DNA of 17,236 nt from Propionibacteriaceae bacterium (GTDB taxonomy: Bacteria; Actinomycetota; Actinomycetes; Propionibacteriales; Propionibacteriaceae). The stretch lies in the NCBI GenBank assembly GCA_030528545.1, contig JAUMYR010000029.1, forward strand, positions 8,431-25,666, read 5' to 3'. Numbering within the stretch: the stretch's first letter is position 1; every line of letters begins with the position of its first letter. The translations under genes and the position numbers were made by a program. Under the pieces are notes generated by a model. The model saw only the letters and a list, made by a program, of their open reading frames with translations, was not told the DNA's origin and ran no database searches. Positions 1 through 8,715 of this stretch are shown piece after piece.

Positions 1-8
1 GGGCTTAT

Positions 9-14
9 TAGACT
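9..14 (+). promoter_or_regulatory. Putative -10 element for leaderless uvrC
   Basis: TAGACT lies exactly 6 nt upstream of the GTG at 21, and no purine-rich SD sequence lies between. The TANNNT-N6/7-RTG layout is the known signature of leaderless actinobacterial transcripts, where the first transcribed base is the start codon. Any -35 box falls outside the window. The same hexamer and spacing recur before the ABC ATPase gene (15468-15473). Confidence 0.55.
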
Positions 15-20
15 CACCAC

Positions 21-1949
21 GTGGCTGATCCTGCGACCTACCGCCCCGCTGCGGGGACGATCCCGACGGACCCGGGGGTGTACCGGTTCAGCGACGCGCA
101 AGGAAACGTGATCTATGTCGGCAAGGCCAAGAACCTGAGGCAGCGGCTCAACTCATACTTCGGTGATCCTTCGGCCCTGCATTTCAGGACGCAGACGATG
201 GTGCGCACCGCGGCCAGGGTCGAGTGGACGGTCGTGCAGAACGACCTGGAGGCCTTGCAGCTCGAATACACCCTCATCAAACAGTATGACCCTCGGTTCA
301 ACGTCAAATACCGCGACGATAAGTCCTACCCGTGGCTGGCGATCACCTGGGCGGAGGAGTACCCGAGGGTCTTCGTTGGGCGTGGGGCCAAGAAACCGGG
401 AACGCGCTACTTCGGGCCTTTCGGTCAGGCCTGGGCGATCCGGGAGACCGTCGACCTGCTGCTGCGGGTGTTCCCGATGAGGTCGTGCAGTTCCGGGGTG
501 TTCCGCAGCGCCGCGGCCTCTGGCCGGTCGTGTCTGCTCGGCTATATCGGCAAGTGTTCGGCGCCGTGCATCGGGCGGATCAGCCCCGAGGAACACCGGC
601 AGATCGTGGCGGATTTCGCATCCTTCATGGCCGGGCAGTCCGGCCACCTGGAGCGTCGGCTCCGGCGGCAGATGGAGGAGGCCGCCAAGGCCATGGAATA
701 CGAGCGGGCGGCGGTACTGAGGGACTCCCTGGTCGCCTTGCAGCAGGCGACCGAGCGTAACGCCATCGTCTTGCCCGATGGTACCGACGCCGATGTCGTC
801 GCCCTCGCCGAGGACCCTCTGGAGGTCGCCGTGCACGTCTTCCACGTGCGCGCCGGGCGGGTTCGGGGAGAACGCGGCTGGGTCGCCGACCGGGCCGACG
901 ACGCGGGCAGCGCCGACCTGGTCGAGAGCTTCTTGTTGCAGCTCTATGCCGATGCCCCGCCGGAGTCCATTCCCGCCGAGATCCTGGTGCCGCTGTTGCC
1001 CGCGGCGGGGGAGACCCTGGCCGAACTGCTGGGCGAGCAGAGGGGCTCTCGGGTCCGGATCAAGGTGCCCCAGCGAGGGGCAAAGGCGACGCTGATAGAC
1101 ACCGTCGCCCGCAACGCCACGGAAACCCTGGCACAGCACAAGACCAGGCGGGCTTCAGACCTGGCCACCCGCAACCGTGCGCTAGAGGAGTTGCAGCAGG
1201 CGCTCGGGCTGGACACCGCGCCGCTGCGCATCGAGTGCTACGACATCTCCCACACTCAGGGCAGCGAGGTCGTCGGTTCCATGGTGGTGTTTGAGGACGG
1301 CCTGCCGCGCAAGAGCGAGTACCGGCGGTTCATCATCAAGACGGTCCAGGGATCCAATGACGTCGCGGCGATGCACGAGGTGATTTCGCGGCGCCTGAGG
1401 CGGCTGAGGGAGGACCGGGCAGACCAGACCGCCGATCGCAGACGCCGCTTCTCCTACGCCCCGGCGCTCATCGTCGTCGATGGGGGTGCCGCGCAGGTGG
1501 CCGCGGCCGGGCGGGCCCTGGCCGAGTCCGGGCTGGGCGGGGAGATCGCGCTGTGCGGGCTGGCGAAACGCCTGGAGGAGGTCTGGTTGCCGGGAGAGGA
1601 GTACCCATTGATCCTGCCCCGTACCAGTGAGGGTCTCTACCTGCTGCAGCGCCTGCGCGACGAGGCTCACCGTTTCGCGATCGGTCACCACCGGGGACGC
1701 CGCAGCGCGAGCATGGTCGAATCCCTGCTGGATGAGGTGCCCGGGCTGGGAGAGGTGAGACGCAAAGCGCTGCTCAAACACTTCGGGTCGCTGCGGAAAC
1801 TGCGAGCCGCGAGCGTGGACGAGATCGCCGCGCTGCCCGGCTTCGGGGAGAAAACGGCCCTCGCGATCCATTCCGCCGTGCACGATCTGCGTGCTGGTGA
1901 GGCGTTGAACACCGCAACGGGCGAAATCACGGACATAATGAACCCGTGA
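21..1949 (+). CDS. uvrC: UvrABC system protein C (excinuclease subunit)
   Basis: Nucleotide excision repair nuclease that makes the 3' and 5' incisions around lesions loaded by UvrA/UvrB. At 642 aa it is complete for the family. Domains in order: GIY-YIG nuclease (GVY at 19-21, YVG at 32-34, probable metal-binding Glu82); a four-cysteine cluster (C156, C171, C179, C183) matching the Fe-S site described for UvrC; a UVR motif that contacts UvrB (about 209-243); an RNase H-like nuclease with Asp408 (YDIS), Asp487 (VVDGG) and His550 (DEAHRF); and tandem helix-hairpin-helix motifs (about 570-620). The GTG start at 21 has no visible SD but has TAGACT 6 nt upstream, so leaderless initiation is likely. 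The 3' end overlaps rapZ by 4 bp, which suggests translational coupling. uvrC-rapZ-yvcK-whiA is a standard actinobacterial order. Confidence 0.97.
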   Translation: MADPATYRPAAGTIPTDPGVYRFSDAQGNVIYVGKAKNLRQRLNSYFGDPSALHFRTQTMVRTAARVEWTVVQNDLEALQLEYTLIKQYDPRFNVKYRDDKSYPWLAITWAEEYPRVFVGRGAKKPGTRYFGPFGQAWAIRETVDLLLRVFPMRSCSSGVFRSAAASGRSCLLGYIGKCSAPCIGRISPEEHRQIVADFASFMAGQSGHLERRLRRQMEEAAKAMEYERAAVLRDSLVALQQATERNAIVLPDGTDADVVALAEDPLEVAVHVFHVRAGRVRGERGWVADRADDAGSADLVESFLLQLYADAPPESIPAEILVPLLPAAGETLAELLGEQRGSRVRIKVPQRGAKATLIDTVARNATETLAQHKTRRASDLATRNRALEELQQALGLDTAPLRIECYDISHTQGSEVVGSMVVFEDGLPRKSEYRRFIIKTVQGSNDVAAMHEVISRRLRRLREDRADQTADRRRRFSYAPALIVVDGGAAQVAAAGRALAESGLGGEIALCGLAKRLEEVWLPGEEYPLILPRTSEGLYLLQRLRDEAHRFAIGHHRGRRSASMVESLLDEVPGLGEVRRKALLKHFGSLRKLRAASVDEIAALPGFGEKTALAIHSAVHDLRAGEALNTATGEITDIMNP

Positions 1950-2803
1950 GCAAGTTACGGGTGGTCATCATCACAGGTCTGTCTGGCGCGGGTCGCCGCA
2001 CGGCGGCGCACACCATGGAGGACCTCGGGTGGTACATCGTGGACAATCTGCCGCCCATCATGCTGGTCAACCTGTGTGCTTCGGCGCCACGGCTGGGGAT
2101 CTGCAAACTGGCGGTTGGGCTGGACGTGCGCACCCGCGACCTGTTCGAGCAGCTGCCGAGCGTCCTGGCGCAGCTGTCCAGCCAGGGCATCACCCCGGAG
2201 GTCTTGTTCCTTGAGGCGACCGATGACGTGATCGTCCGGCGCCAGGAGTCCTCCCGCAGGCCGCTGCCCCTCCAGGGCGATGGTCGCCTGCTCGACGGGA
2301 TCGGCAAGGAACGGCGGATGCTCTCGACGCTGCGGGCCTCGGCCGACGTGGTGCTGGACACCTCAAACCTGACGGTGCGGCAACTCGCCGAAAGGGTCGC
2401 CGATGTATTCGGCGATGACCAGTCGGATGAGCTGCGGGTCGCGGTCATGTCCTTCGGCTTCAAACATGGCCTGCCGATAGACTCCGACCTGGTCTTCGAC
2501 GTCCGCTTCCTGCCGAACCCGCACTGGGTGCCGGACCTGCGCCCACAGACCGGCTTGTCAGAGGGAGTCAGTTCCTATGTACTTGGCCAGTCCGGGGCCA
2601 CGGAATTCTTGACGCTGGCGACGGCTATGATCCAGACGATGGAGCCCGGCTATGTGCGTGAGGGTAAACGGCACGTGATGGTCGCCGTCGGTTGCACCGG
2701 AGGTAAACATCGTTCGGTCGCGACCACCGAGGCGCTGGCAGAGCGGTTGCGCTCGGCCGGTTTGACGGCGGTGACTTTCCATCGAGACTTGGGCAAGGAA
2801 TGA
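1946..2803 (+). CDS. rapZ: RapZ/YvcJ family P-loop nucleotide-binding protein
   Basis: RNase adapter-like protein. In Escherichia coli RapZ senses GlcN-6-P and directs small-RNA decay; the Gram-positive YvcJ homologue is a nucleotide-binding protein of less clear role. 285 aa, full length. The N-terminal P-loop region reads GLSGAGRRT at 11-19, so the usual Walker A Lys and the following Ser/Thr are both Arg. LEDLGWYxVDNLPP-like residues follow (25-37), then a Walker B-like strand (VLFLEA, 86-91). The C-terminal domain is intact, with SFGFKHG (169-175), [15 protein letters not shown] (185-199), YVREGKR (236-242) and GCTGGKHRS (249-257). The GTG start overlaps the uvrC stop (GTGA), and the 3' end overlaps yvcK (ATGA). 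Family identity is clear. NTP hydrolysis is uncertain given the P-loop changes. Confidence 0.94.
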   Translation: MSKLRVVIITGLSGAGRRTAAHTMEDLGWYIVDNLPPIMLVNLCASAPRLGICKLAVGLDVRTRDLFEQLPSVLAQLSSQGITPEVLFLEATDDVIVRRQESSRRPLPLQGDGRLLDGIGKERRMLSTLRASADVVLDTSNLTVRQLAERVADVFGDDQSDELRVAVMSFGFKHGLPIDSDLVFDVRFLPNPHWVPDLRPQTGLSEGVSSYVLGQSGATEFLTLATAMIQTMEPGYVREGKRHVMVAVGCTGGKHRSVATTEALAERLRSAGLTAVTFHRDLGKE

Positions 2804-3747
2804 ACGGCCGGGGGTTGCCAGCGGTCGTCGCGCTCGGCGGGGGACACGGCCTGTACTCCTCGCTGACGGCGCTGCGGAGGCTGACCAACCGCCTGACCGC
2901 GGTCGTCACGGTCGCCGACGATGGTGGCTCCTCGGGGCGGCTCAGGGCGGAGTTTGGCTGCCTACCGCCGGGTGATCTGCGGATGGCCCTGGCCGCGCTG
3001 TGCGGCGACGACGAGGACGGCCGGGCCTGGGCCTCGGTGCTCCAGGCCCGGTTCGCGGGGGAGGGGCAGCTCGGGGGCCACGCTATCGGGAACCTGCTCA
3101 TCGCGGGCCTATGGCAGGAGATGCGCGACCCGGTGGCGGGGTTGGACATGGTCGCCGACCTGTTGAACACCAGCGGCCGGGTCTTGCCGATGTCGGGCGT
3201 CCCGCTCACTATCGAGGCCGACGTTCTCGGACTCGACGAGGTGCAACCCGACGAGCTGTGCACGCTCAGCGGGCAGGCGACCGTGGCGAAGACCAGAGCC
3301 CAGGTCGAACGGGTCCGGCTGGTCCCAGAACACCCCCCGGCGCGCCCGGAGGCGGTGAACGCGGTCAGGGAGGCTGACTATGTGGTCCTCGGCCCGGGAT
3401 CCTGGTTCACCTCGGTGATCCCGCACCTGCTGGTGCCGGAGCTAGGCGATGCGCTGTGCCAGACCAAAGCCAGACGCATCCTGACCATGAACATCGTCGC
3501 GGCGGGCGAGACCGATGGTTTCTCGGCCTCCCGACACATCGAGATCCTCGCTGAACACGCGCCGCGCCTGACCCTGGACGTGGTGATCGTCGCTCCGGCT
3601 TTCGCCCAGGCCGATCCGCACCTGGAGCAGTTCGCCGCCAGCCTCGGGGCTCGGCTGTTCGTCAGCGACGTCGCCGCCCGGGACGGCTCGGCCCGCCACG
3701 ATCCGCACCGGCTGGCCGCCGCCTATGCCGAGGTGATGGGGTTGTGA
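2800..3747 (+). CDS. yvcK: Gluconeogenesis factor YvcK (CofD/YvcK family)
   Basis: Cytoplasmic UDP-sugar-binding regulator. Homologues YvcK (Bacillus) and CuvA (Mycobacterium) are needed for growth on gluconeogenic carbon sources and for normal cell wall formation. 315 aa, typical length. Visible family motifs: glycine-rich LGGGHGLYSSL (12-22); VTVADDGGSSGRLR (36-49); GDLRMALAAL (58-67); GGHAIGNLLIAGL (92-104); and LGPGSWFTSVIPHLLVP (197-213), which forms part of the nucleotide-sugar pocket in the CofD fold. The ATG start overlaps the rapZ stop as ATGA, with a GGCAAGGA-type SD just upstream inside rapZ, so the two are probably translationally coupled. It is followed by whiA after a 19-nt gap that may hold a separate promoter. 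YvcK binds a UDP-sugar rather than the F420 precursor used by CofD; the absence of other F420 genes here favours YvcK. Confidence 0.95.
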   Translation: MNGRGLPAVVALGGGHGLYSSLTALRRLTNRLTAVVTVADDGGSSGRLRAEFGCLPPGDLRMALAALCGDDEDGRAWASVLQARFAGEGQLGGHAIGNLLIAGLWQEMRDPVAGLDMVADLLNTSGRVLPMSGVPLTIEADVLGLDEVQPDELCTLSGQATVAKTRAQVERVRLVPEHPPARPEAVNAVREADYVVLGPGSWFTSVIPHLLVPELGDALCQTKARRILTMNIVAAGETDGFSASRHIEILAEHAPRLTLDVVIVAPAFAQADPHLEQFAASLGARLFVSDVAARDGSARHDPHRLAAAYAEVMGL

Positions 3748-3754
3748 ATGGCCT

Positions 3755-3760
3755 TAGGAT
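3755..3760 (+). promoter_or_regulatory. Putative -10 (or SD) for whiA
   Basis: TAGGAT is followed by exactly 6 nt and then the whiA ATG at 3767. It fits the leaderless TANNNT-N6-RTG layout. Its AGGA core at 6-7 nt spacing could equally serve as a Shine-Dalgarno on a read-through transcript from yvcK, and sequence alone cannot separate the two. Confidence 0.4.
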
Positions 3761-3766
3761 CAAGCC

Positions 3767-4741
3767 ATGGCCATGACCCAACAGGTGAAATCAGAACTCG
3801 CTGCTTCGCCGATCCCGCCGGCGAAGGCCAGGCGGGCCGAGGTGAGTGCGATGCTGCGCTTCGGCGGGGGCCTGCATCTGGTCAGCGGCCGGATCGTCGT
3901 CGAAGCCGAGTTCGACACCGCCGGGGCCGCTCGGAGGCTGCGGTCCGCGATCTCGGAACTGTTCGGTTTCGAGTCCGAGTTGCTCATGATCTCGGCATCG
4001 GGACTTCGCCGGGGATCGCGCTACACCGTGCGGATGATCCGTCACGGCGAGGACCTAGCCCGCCAGACCGGGCTCGTGGACGCGAAACGCCGCCCGGTAC
4101 GAGGCCTGCCGCCACAGATCATCGGCGGCAGCATCGCTGACGCCGCGGCGGCGTGGCGGGGGGCCTTCCTCGCCCACGGGTCGCTGACCGAGCCCGGACG
4201 TTCGATGGCTCTGGAAATCACCTGTCCCAGCGCCGAGGCGGCGCTCGCCCTCACCGGGTGTGCCCGCCGCCTCGGGGTGGCGGTGAAATCCCGGGAGGCC
4301 CGCGGGGTCGAGCGTGTGGTCGTCCGCGACGGCGAGGTGATCGCCAACCTGCTCACCCAGATGGGTGCCAATGAGTCCCGGCTGGTGTGGGAGGAGCACC
4401 GCCTGCGCCGCGAGGTCCGTGCCCAGGCGAACCGGCTGGCCAACTTCGATGACGCCAACCTGCGCCGTTCCGCTCGCGCCGCGGTCGCGGCCTCGGCCAG
4501 GGTCGAGCGGGCGCTGGAGATCCTGGGGGATGCCGTCCCGCCCCACCTGCTCGCCGCCGGAGAGCTGAGGCTCGCCCACCGCGAGGCCAGCCTTGAGGAA
4601 CTCGGCCGGTTGCACGAGCCCGCCTTGACCAAAGACGCAGTCGCGGGCCGGATCCGTCGCCTCCTCGCGACGGCTGACAAGGCCGCGGCCGAACAGGGCG
4701 TGCCGGGCACCGAGGCGAGCCTGCCGCTGGAAGAACTCTAA
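3767..4741 (+). CDS. whiA: Sporulation/cell-division transcription regulator WhiA
   Basis: DNA-binding protein conserved across Gram-positives. In Streptomyces it works with WhiB to commit aerial hyphae to sporulation septation; in non-sporulating bacteria it influences division and chromosome segregation. 324 aa. The N-terminal two-thirds is a degenerate LAGLIDADG homing-endonuclease fold: [16 protein letters not shown] (23-38), and [14 protein letters not shown] (131-144), where the catalytic acidic residues of true homing nucleases are absent. A conserved [11 protein letters not shown] stretch (221-231) leads into the C-terminal helix-turn-helix (about 265-300, [17 protein letters not shown] then [14 protein letters not shown]). 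The ATG at 3767 is chosen over the in-frame ATG at 3773 because family members begin MAM and the TAGGAT element is correctly placed for it. No sporulation genes are nearby, so a division or growth role is more likely than sporulation. Confidence 0.95.
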   Translation: MAMTQQVKSELAASPIPPAKARRAEVSAMLRFGGGLHLVSGRIVVEAEFDTAGAARRLRSAISELFGFESELLMISASGLRRGSRYTVRMIRHGEDLARQTGLVDAKRRPVRGLPPQIIGGSIADAAAAWRGAFLAHGSLTEPGRSMALEITCPSAEAALALTGCARRLGVAVKSREARGVERVVVRDGEVIANLLTQMGANESRLVWEEHRLRREVRAQANRLANFDDANLRRSARAAVAASARVERALEILGDAVPPHLLAAGELRLAHREASLEELGRLHEPALTKDAVAGRIRRLLATADKAAAEQGVPGTEASLPLEEL

Positions 4742-4745
4742 TCGA

Positions 4746-4764
4746 CCCCGGGCAGACACCGGGG
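4746..4764 (+). terminator. Weak hairpin after whiA
   Basis: CCCCGG (4746-4751) can pair with CCGGGG (4759-4764) around a 7-nt loop, immediately after the whiA stop. The stem is only 6 bp and overlaps the candidate -35 of gap, so it may be partial termination or chance in GC-rich sequence. Confidence 0.3.
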
Positions 4765-4782
4765 ACCCGGATTGGTTAGGCT
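4753..4782 (+). promoter_or_regulatory. Putative gap promoter
   Basis: CAGACA (4753-4758, four of six bases of TTGACA) and TAGGCT (4777-4782, TANNNT type) are 18 bp apart. Transcription from about 4789 would leave a leader of roughly 65 nt carrying AAGGAG (4842-4847), 8 nt from the gap ATG. The 10-mer GGTTAGGCTG spanning the -10 (4774-4783) recurs exactly at 7992-8001 before secG. Confidence 0.5.
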
Positions 4783-4819
4783 GGACCCGTCCAACATGCG
4801 CCGATCGCTGAAGGTCTAG

Positions 4820-5860
<1,041 letters not shown>

Positions 5861-5876
5861 GACTGACTCACAACCG

Positions 5877-5903
5877 GGCCCGGGGGCGTTCAGCCCCCGG
5901 GCC
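5877..5903 (+). terminator. Intercistronic hairpin between gap and pgk
   Basis: A perfect 11-bp stem, GGCCCGGGGGC (5877-5887) with GCCCCCGGGCC (5893-5903), closes over a 5-nt GTTCA loop. No U-tract follows. It could be a partial terminator, or a processing/stability element protecting the gap message. Confidence 0.6.
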
Positions 5904-5937
5904 TCGAACTCTCCCGACCTAGAAAGAAGAAGGCTTC

Positions 5938-7146
5938 GTGAAATCTCTCGCTGATCTCGGCGACCTGCGCGGCAAGCGCGTCGTCATTCGTTGCGACTTC
6001 AATGTGCCCCTTGACGGAGATGTCATCACCGATGACGGCCGGATCAAGGCAGCCCTGCCCACCCTGACCTATCTGCGGGAGCAGGGAGCCAAGGTTGTCG
6101 TCCTCGCCCACCTTGGCCGTCCGAAGGGCCAGGTCAACCCGAAGTATTCGCTGGCCCCCGCCGCTAAACGGCTCGGTGAGCTGATCGGCGCCGAGGTCAA
6201 ACTGGCCGCCGACGTGGTCGGTGAATCCGCAGCGCAGACCGTCGCCTCGCTGGCCGACGGAGAGATCTGCCTGCTTGAGAACGTGCGCTATGAGCCCGGA
6301 GAGGAATCCAAGGACGAGGCCGAACGTAGCGACTTGGCCGCCAGGTACGCGGCCCTCGGCGAGGTATTCGTCTCGGACGGCTTCGGTGTGGTGCACCGCA
6401 AGCAGGCCAGCGTCTACGACGTGGCCAAGCTGCTTCCCGGTGCGGCCGGTTACCTGGTCGAGAAGGAGGTCACGGTCCTGCGGAAGCTGACCGAAGACCC
6501 GGAGCGGCCCTATGTCGTGGTGCTCGGCGGAGCCAAGGTCGCCGACAAGCTGGCGGTCATCGACAACCTGCTCAAGGTCGCCGACACCCTGGTCATTGGC
6601 GGTGGGATGGCCTACACCTTCCTCGCTGCCAAGGGCCTCAACGTTGGCACCTCGCTGCTCGACGAGAGCAACATCGAGACCTGCAAGAACTACCTGGCCC
6701 AGGCCGAGGCCGCCGGGAAGAAGATCCTGCTGCCCATCGATGTCCGCATCGCCGAATCCTTCGACTTCGACGCCCGCACCGTGGGCGAGATCGAGATCGT
6801 CGACGTCAACGCGATCCCGGCGACCAAGATGGGTCTCGACATCGGGCCGAAGACCGAGGTGCTGTTCGCCGAGGCGATCAAGGCCGCCAAGACCGTGTTC
6901 TGGAATGGCCCCATGGGGGTGTTCGAGATCAAGGAGCTCAGCGGTGGCACGGCCGCGGTGGCGAAGGCGCTCACCGAGGTCGATGGCCTTTCGGTGGTCG
7001 GTGGCGGTGACTCGGCCGCCGCGGTTCGCGTCCTCGGGCACGCCGACGACGAGTTTGGGCATATTTCGACCGGTGGCGGTGCCTCCCTGGAGTTCCTGGA
7101 AGGCAAGGAACTGCCTGGAATCGCAGTGTTGGAAGGAGAGAACTGA
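5938..7146 (+). CDS. pgk: Phosphoglycerate kinase
   Basis: Transfers phosphate from 1,3-bisphosphoglycerate to ADP, the first ATP-yielding step of glycolysis; monomeric cytoplasmic enzyme. 402 aa, full length. N-domain substrate residues are present: RCDFNVPL (18-25), HLGRPKG (59-65) and LLENVRY. The [13 protein letters not shown] stretch is the bacterial signature in the N-domain. The nucleotide-binding C-domain shows [25 protein letters not shown] and the glycine-rich [10 protein letters not shown] / [13 protein letters not shown]. The GTG at 5938 is supported by the family N-terminus and by an AAGAAGG SD at 5927-5933. The stop overlaps the tpiA ATG as TGATG, so the two are translationally coupled. 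Expression probably depends on read-through of the hairpin after gap; I see no separate promoter in the 77-nt gap. Confidence 0.97.
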   Translation: MKSLADLGDLRGKRVVIRCDFNVPLDGDVITDDGRIKAALPTLTYLREQGAKVVVLAHLGRPKGQVNPKYSLAPAAKRLGELIGAEVKLAADVVGESAAQTVASLADGEICLLENVRYEPGEESKDEAERSDLAARYAALGEVFVSDGFGVVHRKQASVYDVAKLLPGAAGYLVEKEVTVLRKLTEDPERPYVVVLGGAKVADKLAVIDNLLKVADTLVIGGGMAYTFLAAKGLNVGTSLLDESNIETCKNYLAQAEAAGKKILLPIDVRIAESFDFDARTVGEIEIVDVNAIPATKMGLDIGPKTEVLFAEAIKAAKTVFWNGPMGVFEIKELSGGTAAVAKALTEVDGLSVVGGGDSAAAVRVLGHADDEFGHISTGGGASLEFLEGKELPGIAVLEGEN

Positions 7147-7922
7147 TGAGCCGTAAGCCGCTGCTCGCGGGTAACTGGAAGATGAACCTCAACCACGTCG
7201 AGGCGACTGGGCTCGTCCAGAAGCTCGCCTGGACGCTGGCCGATAAGGACTACGACACCAAGAAGGCCGAGTGTGCGGTGCTGGTGCCGTTCACCGACAT
7301 CCGCACGGTCAGCACCCTGATCGAGGGGGACCGCCTGCCGATCGCCTATGGCGCCCAGGACGTGTCCCAGCACGACGCTGGCGCCTACACCGGGGAGGTG
7401 TCGGCCCAGATGCTGGCGAAACTCGCCTGCGCCTATGTGGTGGTCGGTCACTCCGAACGGCGTGAATACCACGGGGAGAGCGACGAGGTCGTCAACGCCA
7501 AGGCCAAGAAGGTGCTGGAAGCCGGGATGACCCCGATCGTCTGTGTCGGTGAGGGGCTCGACATCCGCAAGGCGGGCCAGCAGGTCGACTACACCCTCGC
7601 CCAGGTGCGCGGGGCGCTGGCCGGGCTCCCGGCGGAGCAGGTGGCGGGTCTGGTCATCGCCTATGAGCCGGTCTGGGCGATCGGTACCGGTGAGGTCGCG
7701 ACCCCGGCCGATGCCCAGGAGGTCTGTGGCGCGATCCGTGGCGAGGTCACGTCGCTGTACGACCAGGCGACCGCCGACGCGGTCCGCATCCAGTATGGCG
7801 GCTCGGTCAAGGCCAGCAACATCCGTGACATCATGGCCGAACCGGATGTCGATGGGGCCCTGGTCGGCGGTGCGAGCCTCAACCCCGAGGAGTTCGCGGC
7901 CATCGTGTGCTTCTACGCCTGA
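7146..7922 (+). CDS. tpiA: Triosephosphate isomerase
   Basis: Interconverts dihydroxyacetone phosphate and glyceraldehyde 3-phosphate; cytoplasmic dimer with a TIM-barrel fold. 258 aa. Catalytic residues are in place: Asn10 and Lys12 in GNWKMN, the electrophile His102 in VVVGHSERR, and the base Glu174 in [11 protein letters not shown], which also forms the N-terminal part of the flexible loop. The phosphate-binding motif YGGSVKASN and the GALVGGASL stretch are present near the C-terminus. The ATG overlaps the pgk stop (TGATG), and GGAAGGAGAG at 7131-7140 at the pgk 3' end provides a strong SD. It is the last gene of the glycolytic unit and is followed by a long perfect hairpin. In corynebacteria ppc lies between tpiA and secG; it is absent here. 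Confidence 0.97.
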   Translation: MSRKPLLAGNWKMNLNHVEATGLVQKLAWTLADKDYDTKKAECAVLVPFTDIRTVSTLIEGDRLPIAYGAQDVSQHDAGAYTGEVSAQMLAKLACAYVVVGHSERREYHGESDEVVNAKAKKVLEAGMTPIVCVGEGLDIRKAGQQVDYTLAQVRGALAGLPAEQVAGLVIAYEPVWAIGTGEVATPADAQEVCGAIRGEVTSLYDQATADAVRIQYGGSVKASNIRDIMAEPDVDGALVGGASLNPEEFAAIVCFYA

Positions 7923-7924
7923 TC

Positions 7925-7966
7925 GGTACCGGAAACGCCCGGGTTCTCCCGGGCGTTTCCTGTACC
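7925..7966 (+). terminator. Terminator of the glycolytic unit
   Basis: A perfect 13-bp stem, GGAAACGCCCGGG (7931-7943) with CCCGGGCGTTTCC (7948-7960), has a TTCT loop. It is extended by a further 5-bp GGTAC/GTACC pairing (7925-7929, 7962-7966) after one mismatch. There is no U-tract, a style often seen in high-GC actinobacteria. Confidence 0.75.
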
Positions 7967-7994
7967 CGGATATGGATTTCCACGCGCTGTGGGT

Positions 7995-8000
7995 TAGGCT
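7995..8000 (+). promoter_or_regulatory. Putative -10 for leaderless secG
   Basis: TAGGCT lies 7 nt upstream of the GTG at 8008, with no SD between. The GGTTAGGCTG context is identical to the gap -10 region. A convincing -35 is not visible. It follows the glycolytic terminator directly, so secG-rbpA probably forms its own transcription unit. Confidence 0.5.
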
Positions 8001-8007
8001 GTCCCTC

Positions 8008-8271
8008 GTGATTTTCACCCCGCTGATGACCTGGCCGATCATGACGCTGTCGATCCTTCTGGTGATCACCAGCATCGTGCTGGCGCTCTTCGTGTTGCTG
8101 CACAAGGGACGAGGAGGCGGGTTGTCAGACCTATTCGGTGGTGGCATGTCCACCTCGATGGGTGGTACCTCGACTGCTGAGCGCATGCTGGACAGGCTGA
8201 CCGTGATCGTCGGCCTGGTCTGGTTGCTGTGCATCATCGGGTTGCTCGTGCTGTACCGCATCACCGTCTAA
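8008..8271 (+). CDS. secG: Preprotein translocase subunit SecG
   Basis: Small membrane subunit of the SecYEG protein-export channel that helps SecA cycling. 87 aa from the GTG at 8008: a first membrane helix (about residues 12-30), a conserved cytoplasmic loop rich in glycine and serine (HKGRGGGLSDLFGGG, about 32-46), then a second helix (about 66-83, LTVIVGLVWLLCIIGLLVLY). This two-helix layout is diagnostic. The start is uncertain. The GTG at 8008 is supported by a -10 element at leaderless spacing; in-frame ATGs at 8026 and 8041 would give 81 or 76 aa, closer to the usual family length, but neither has an SD. A much longer frame reaching back into tpiA is an artefact of overlapping open frames. 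Position after gap-pgk-tpiA matches other actinobacteria. Confidence 0.92.
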   Translation: MIFTPLMTWPIMTLSILLVITSIVLALFVLLHKGRGGGLSDLFGGGMSTSMGGTSTAERMLDRLTVIVGLVWLLCIIGLLVLYRITV

Positions 8272-8304
8272 GCAACTTTCGTCCAACGAGGGAGATTCAT
8301 TATC

Positions 8305-8661
8305 GTGGCTGGTGGTAGCGCCATTCGTGGTAGCCGTGTTGGTGCGGGACCGATGGGGGAGGCAGAACGCGGTGACGCGGCGCCGCGCAACTATGTGTCC
8401 TACTATTGCGCCAACGCGCACGTGACCCGCCCGGCCTTCGCAGCCGACGCGGTGGTGCCAGAGGTGTGGGACTGCCCGCGCTGCGGATTGCCCGCCAACC
8501 TGGACGCCGAGAACCCGCCGCCGCCGCCAAAGATCCAGCCCTACAAGACCCACCTGGCCTATGTGAAGGAGCGCCGCACCGCCGATCAGGCAGCCGCTAT
8601 CCTGGCGGAGGCGCTGGGCGGGCTTCGGGAGAGGCGAGCCGCGGGCGAAGTGATCTACTGA
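8305..8661 (+). CDS. rbpA: RNA polymerase-binding protein RbpA
   Basis: Actinobacteria-specific transcription factor that binds RNA polymerase and group 1/2 sigma factors and stabilises the open promoter complex. 118 aa. Layout: an N-terminal tail with the RGSRVGAGPM stretch (8-17); a central zinc-ribbon-like core with C35, H39, C57 and C60 (CPRC at 57-60); a basic/proline-rich linker (71-79); and a C-terminal sigma-interaction helical domain (YKTHLAYVKERR at 80-91 onward). The GTG at 8305 is supported by GAGGGAG at 8288-8294 and by the family N-terminus. It lies 33 nt after secG, probably co-transcribed, and is followed by a strong bidirectional hairpin. The family is a good phylum marker, and this version most resembles propionibacterial RbpA in my recollection. 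Confidence 0.93.
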   Translation: MAGGSAIRGSRVGAGPMGEAERGDAAPRNYVSYYCANAHVTRPAFAADAVVPEVWDCPRCGLPANLDAENPPPPPKIQPYKTHLAYVKERRTADQAAAILAEALGGLRERRAAGEVIY

Positions 8662-8676
8662 TCCCAGAGACGAATA

Positions 8677-8710
8677 AGTGGCCGGGTCGGCGCCTGCCGA
8701 CCCGGCCACT
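8677..8710. terminator. Bidirectional terminator between rbpA and pgl
   Basis: A perfect 15-bp stem (8677-8691 with 8696-8710) and 4-nt GCCT loop lie between two convergent genes, 15 nt after the rbpA stop and 5 nt after the pgl stop. No true U-tract is present on either strand; the minus side continues with a modestly T-rich stretch. Confidence 0.75.
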
Positions 8711-8715
8711 GTCGT

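Noticed and set aside
153..1139. 328-codon open frame on the minus strand opposite uvrC
   Set aside because: It lies wholly within a well-supported gene, has Arg/Gly/Pro-rich shadow composition and matches no family; long antisense frames are expected at this GC content.
4746..4784. Possible riboswitch or attenuator before gap
   Set aside because: Only a 6-bp stem and a plain leader are visible; no conserved aptamer or antiterminator layout could be recognised.
7543..8007. Upstream extension of the secG frame into tpiA
   Set aside because: The extra 155 codons are an out-of-frame reading of tpiA and cross the terminator at 7925-7966; SecG homology begins only after 8008.
6690..8264. 524-codon minus-strand open frame across pgk, tpiA and secG
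   Set aside because: Antisense to three conserved genes and through a perfect terminator hairpin; no recognisable domain.
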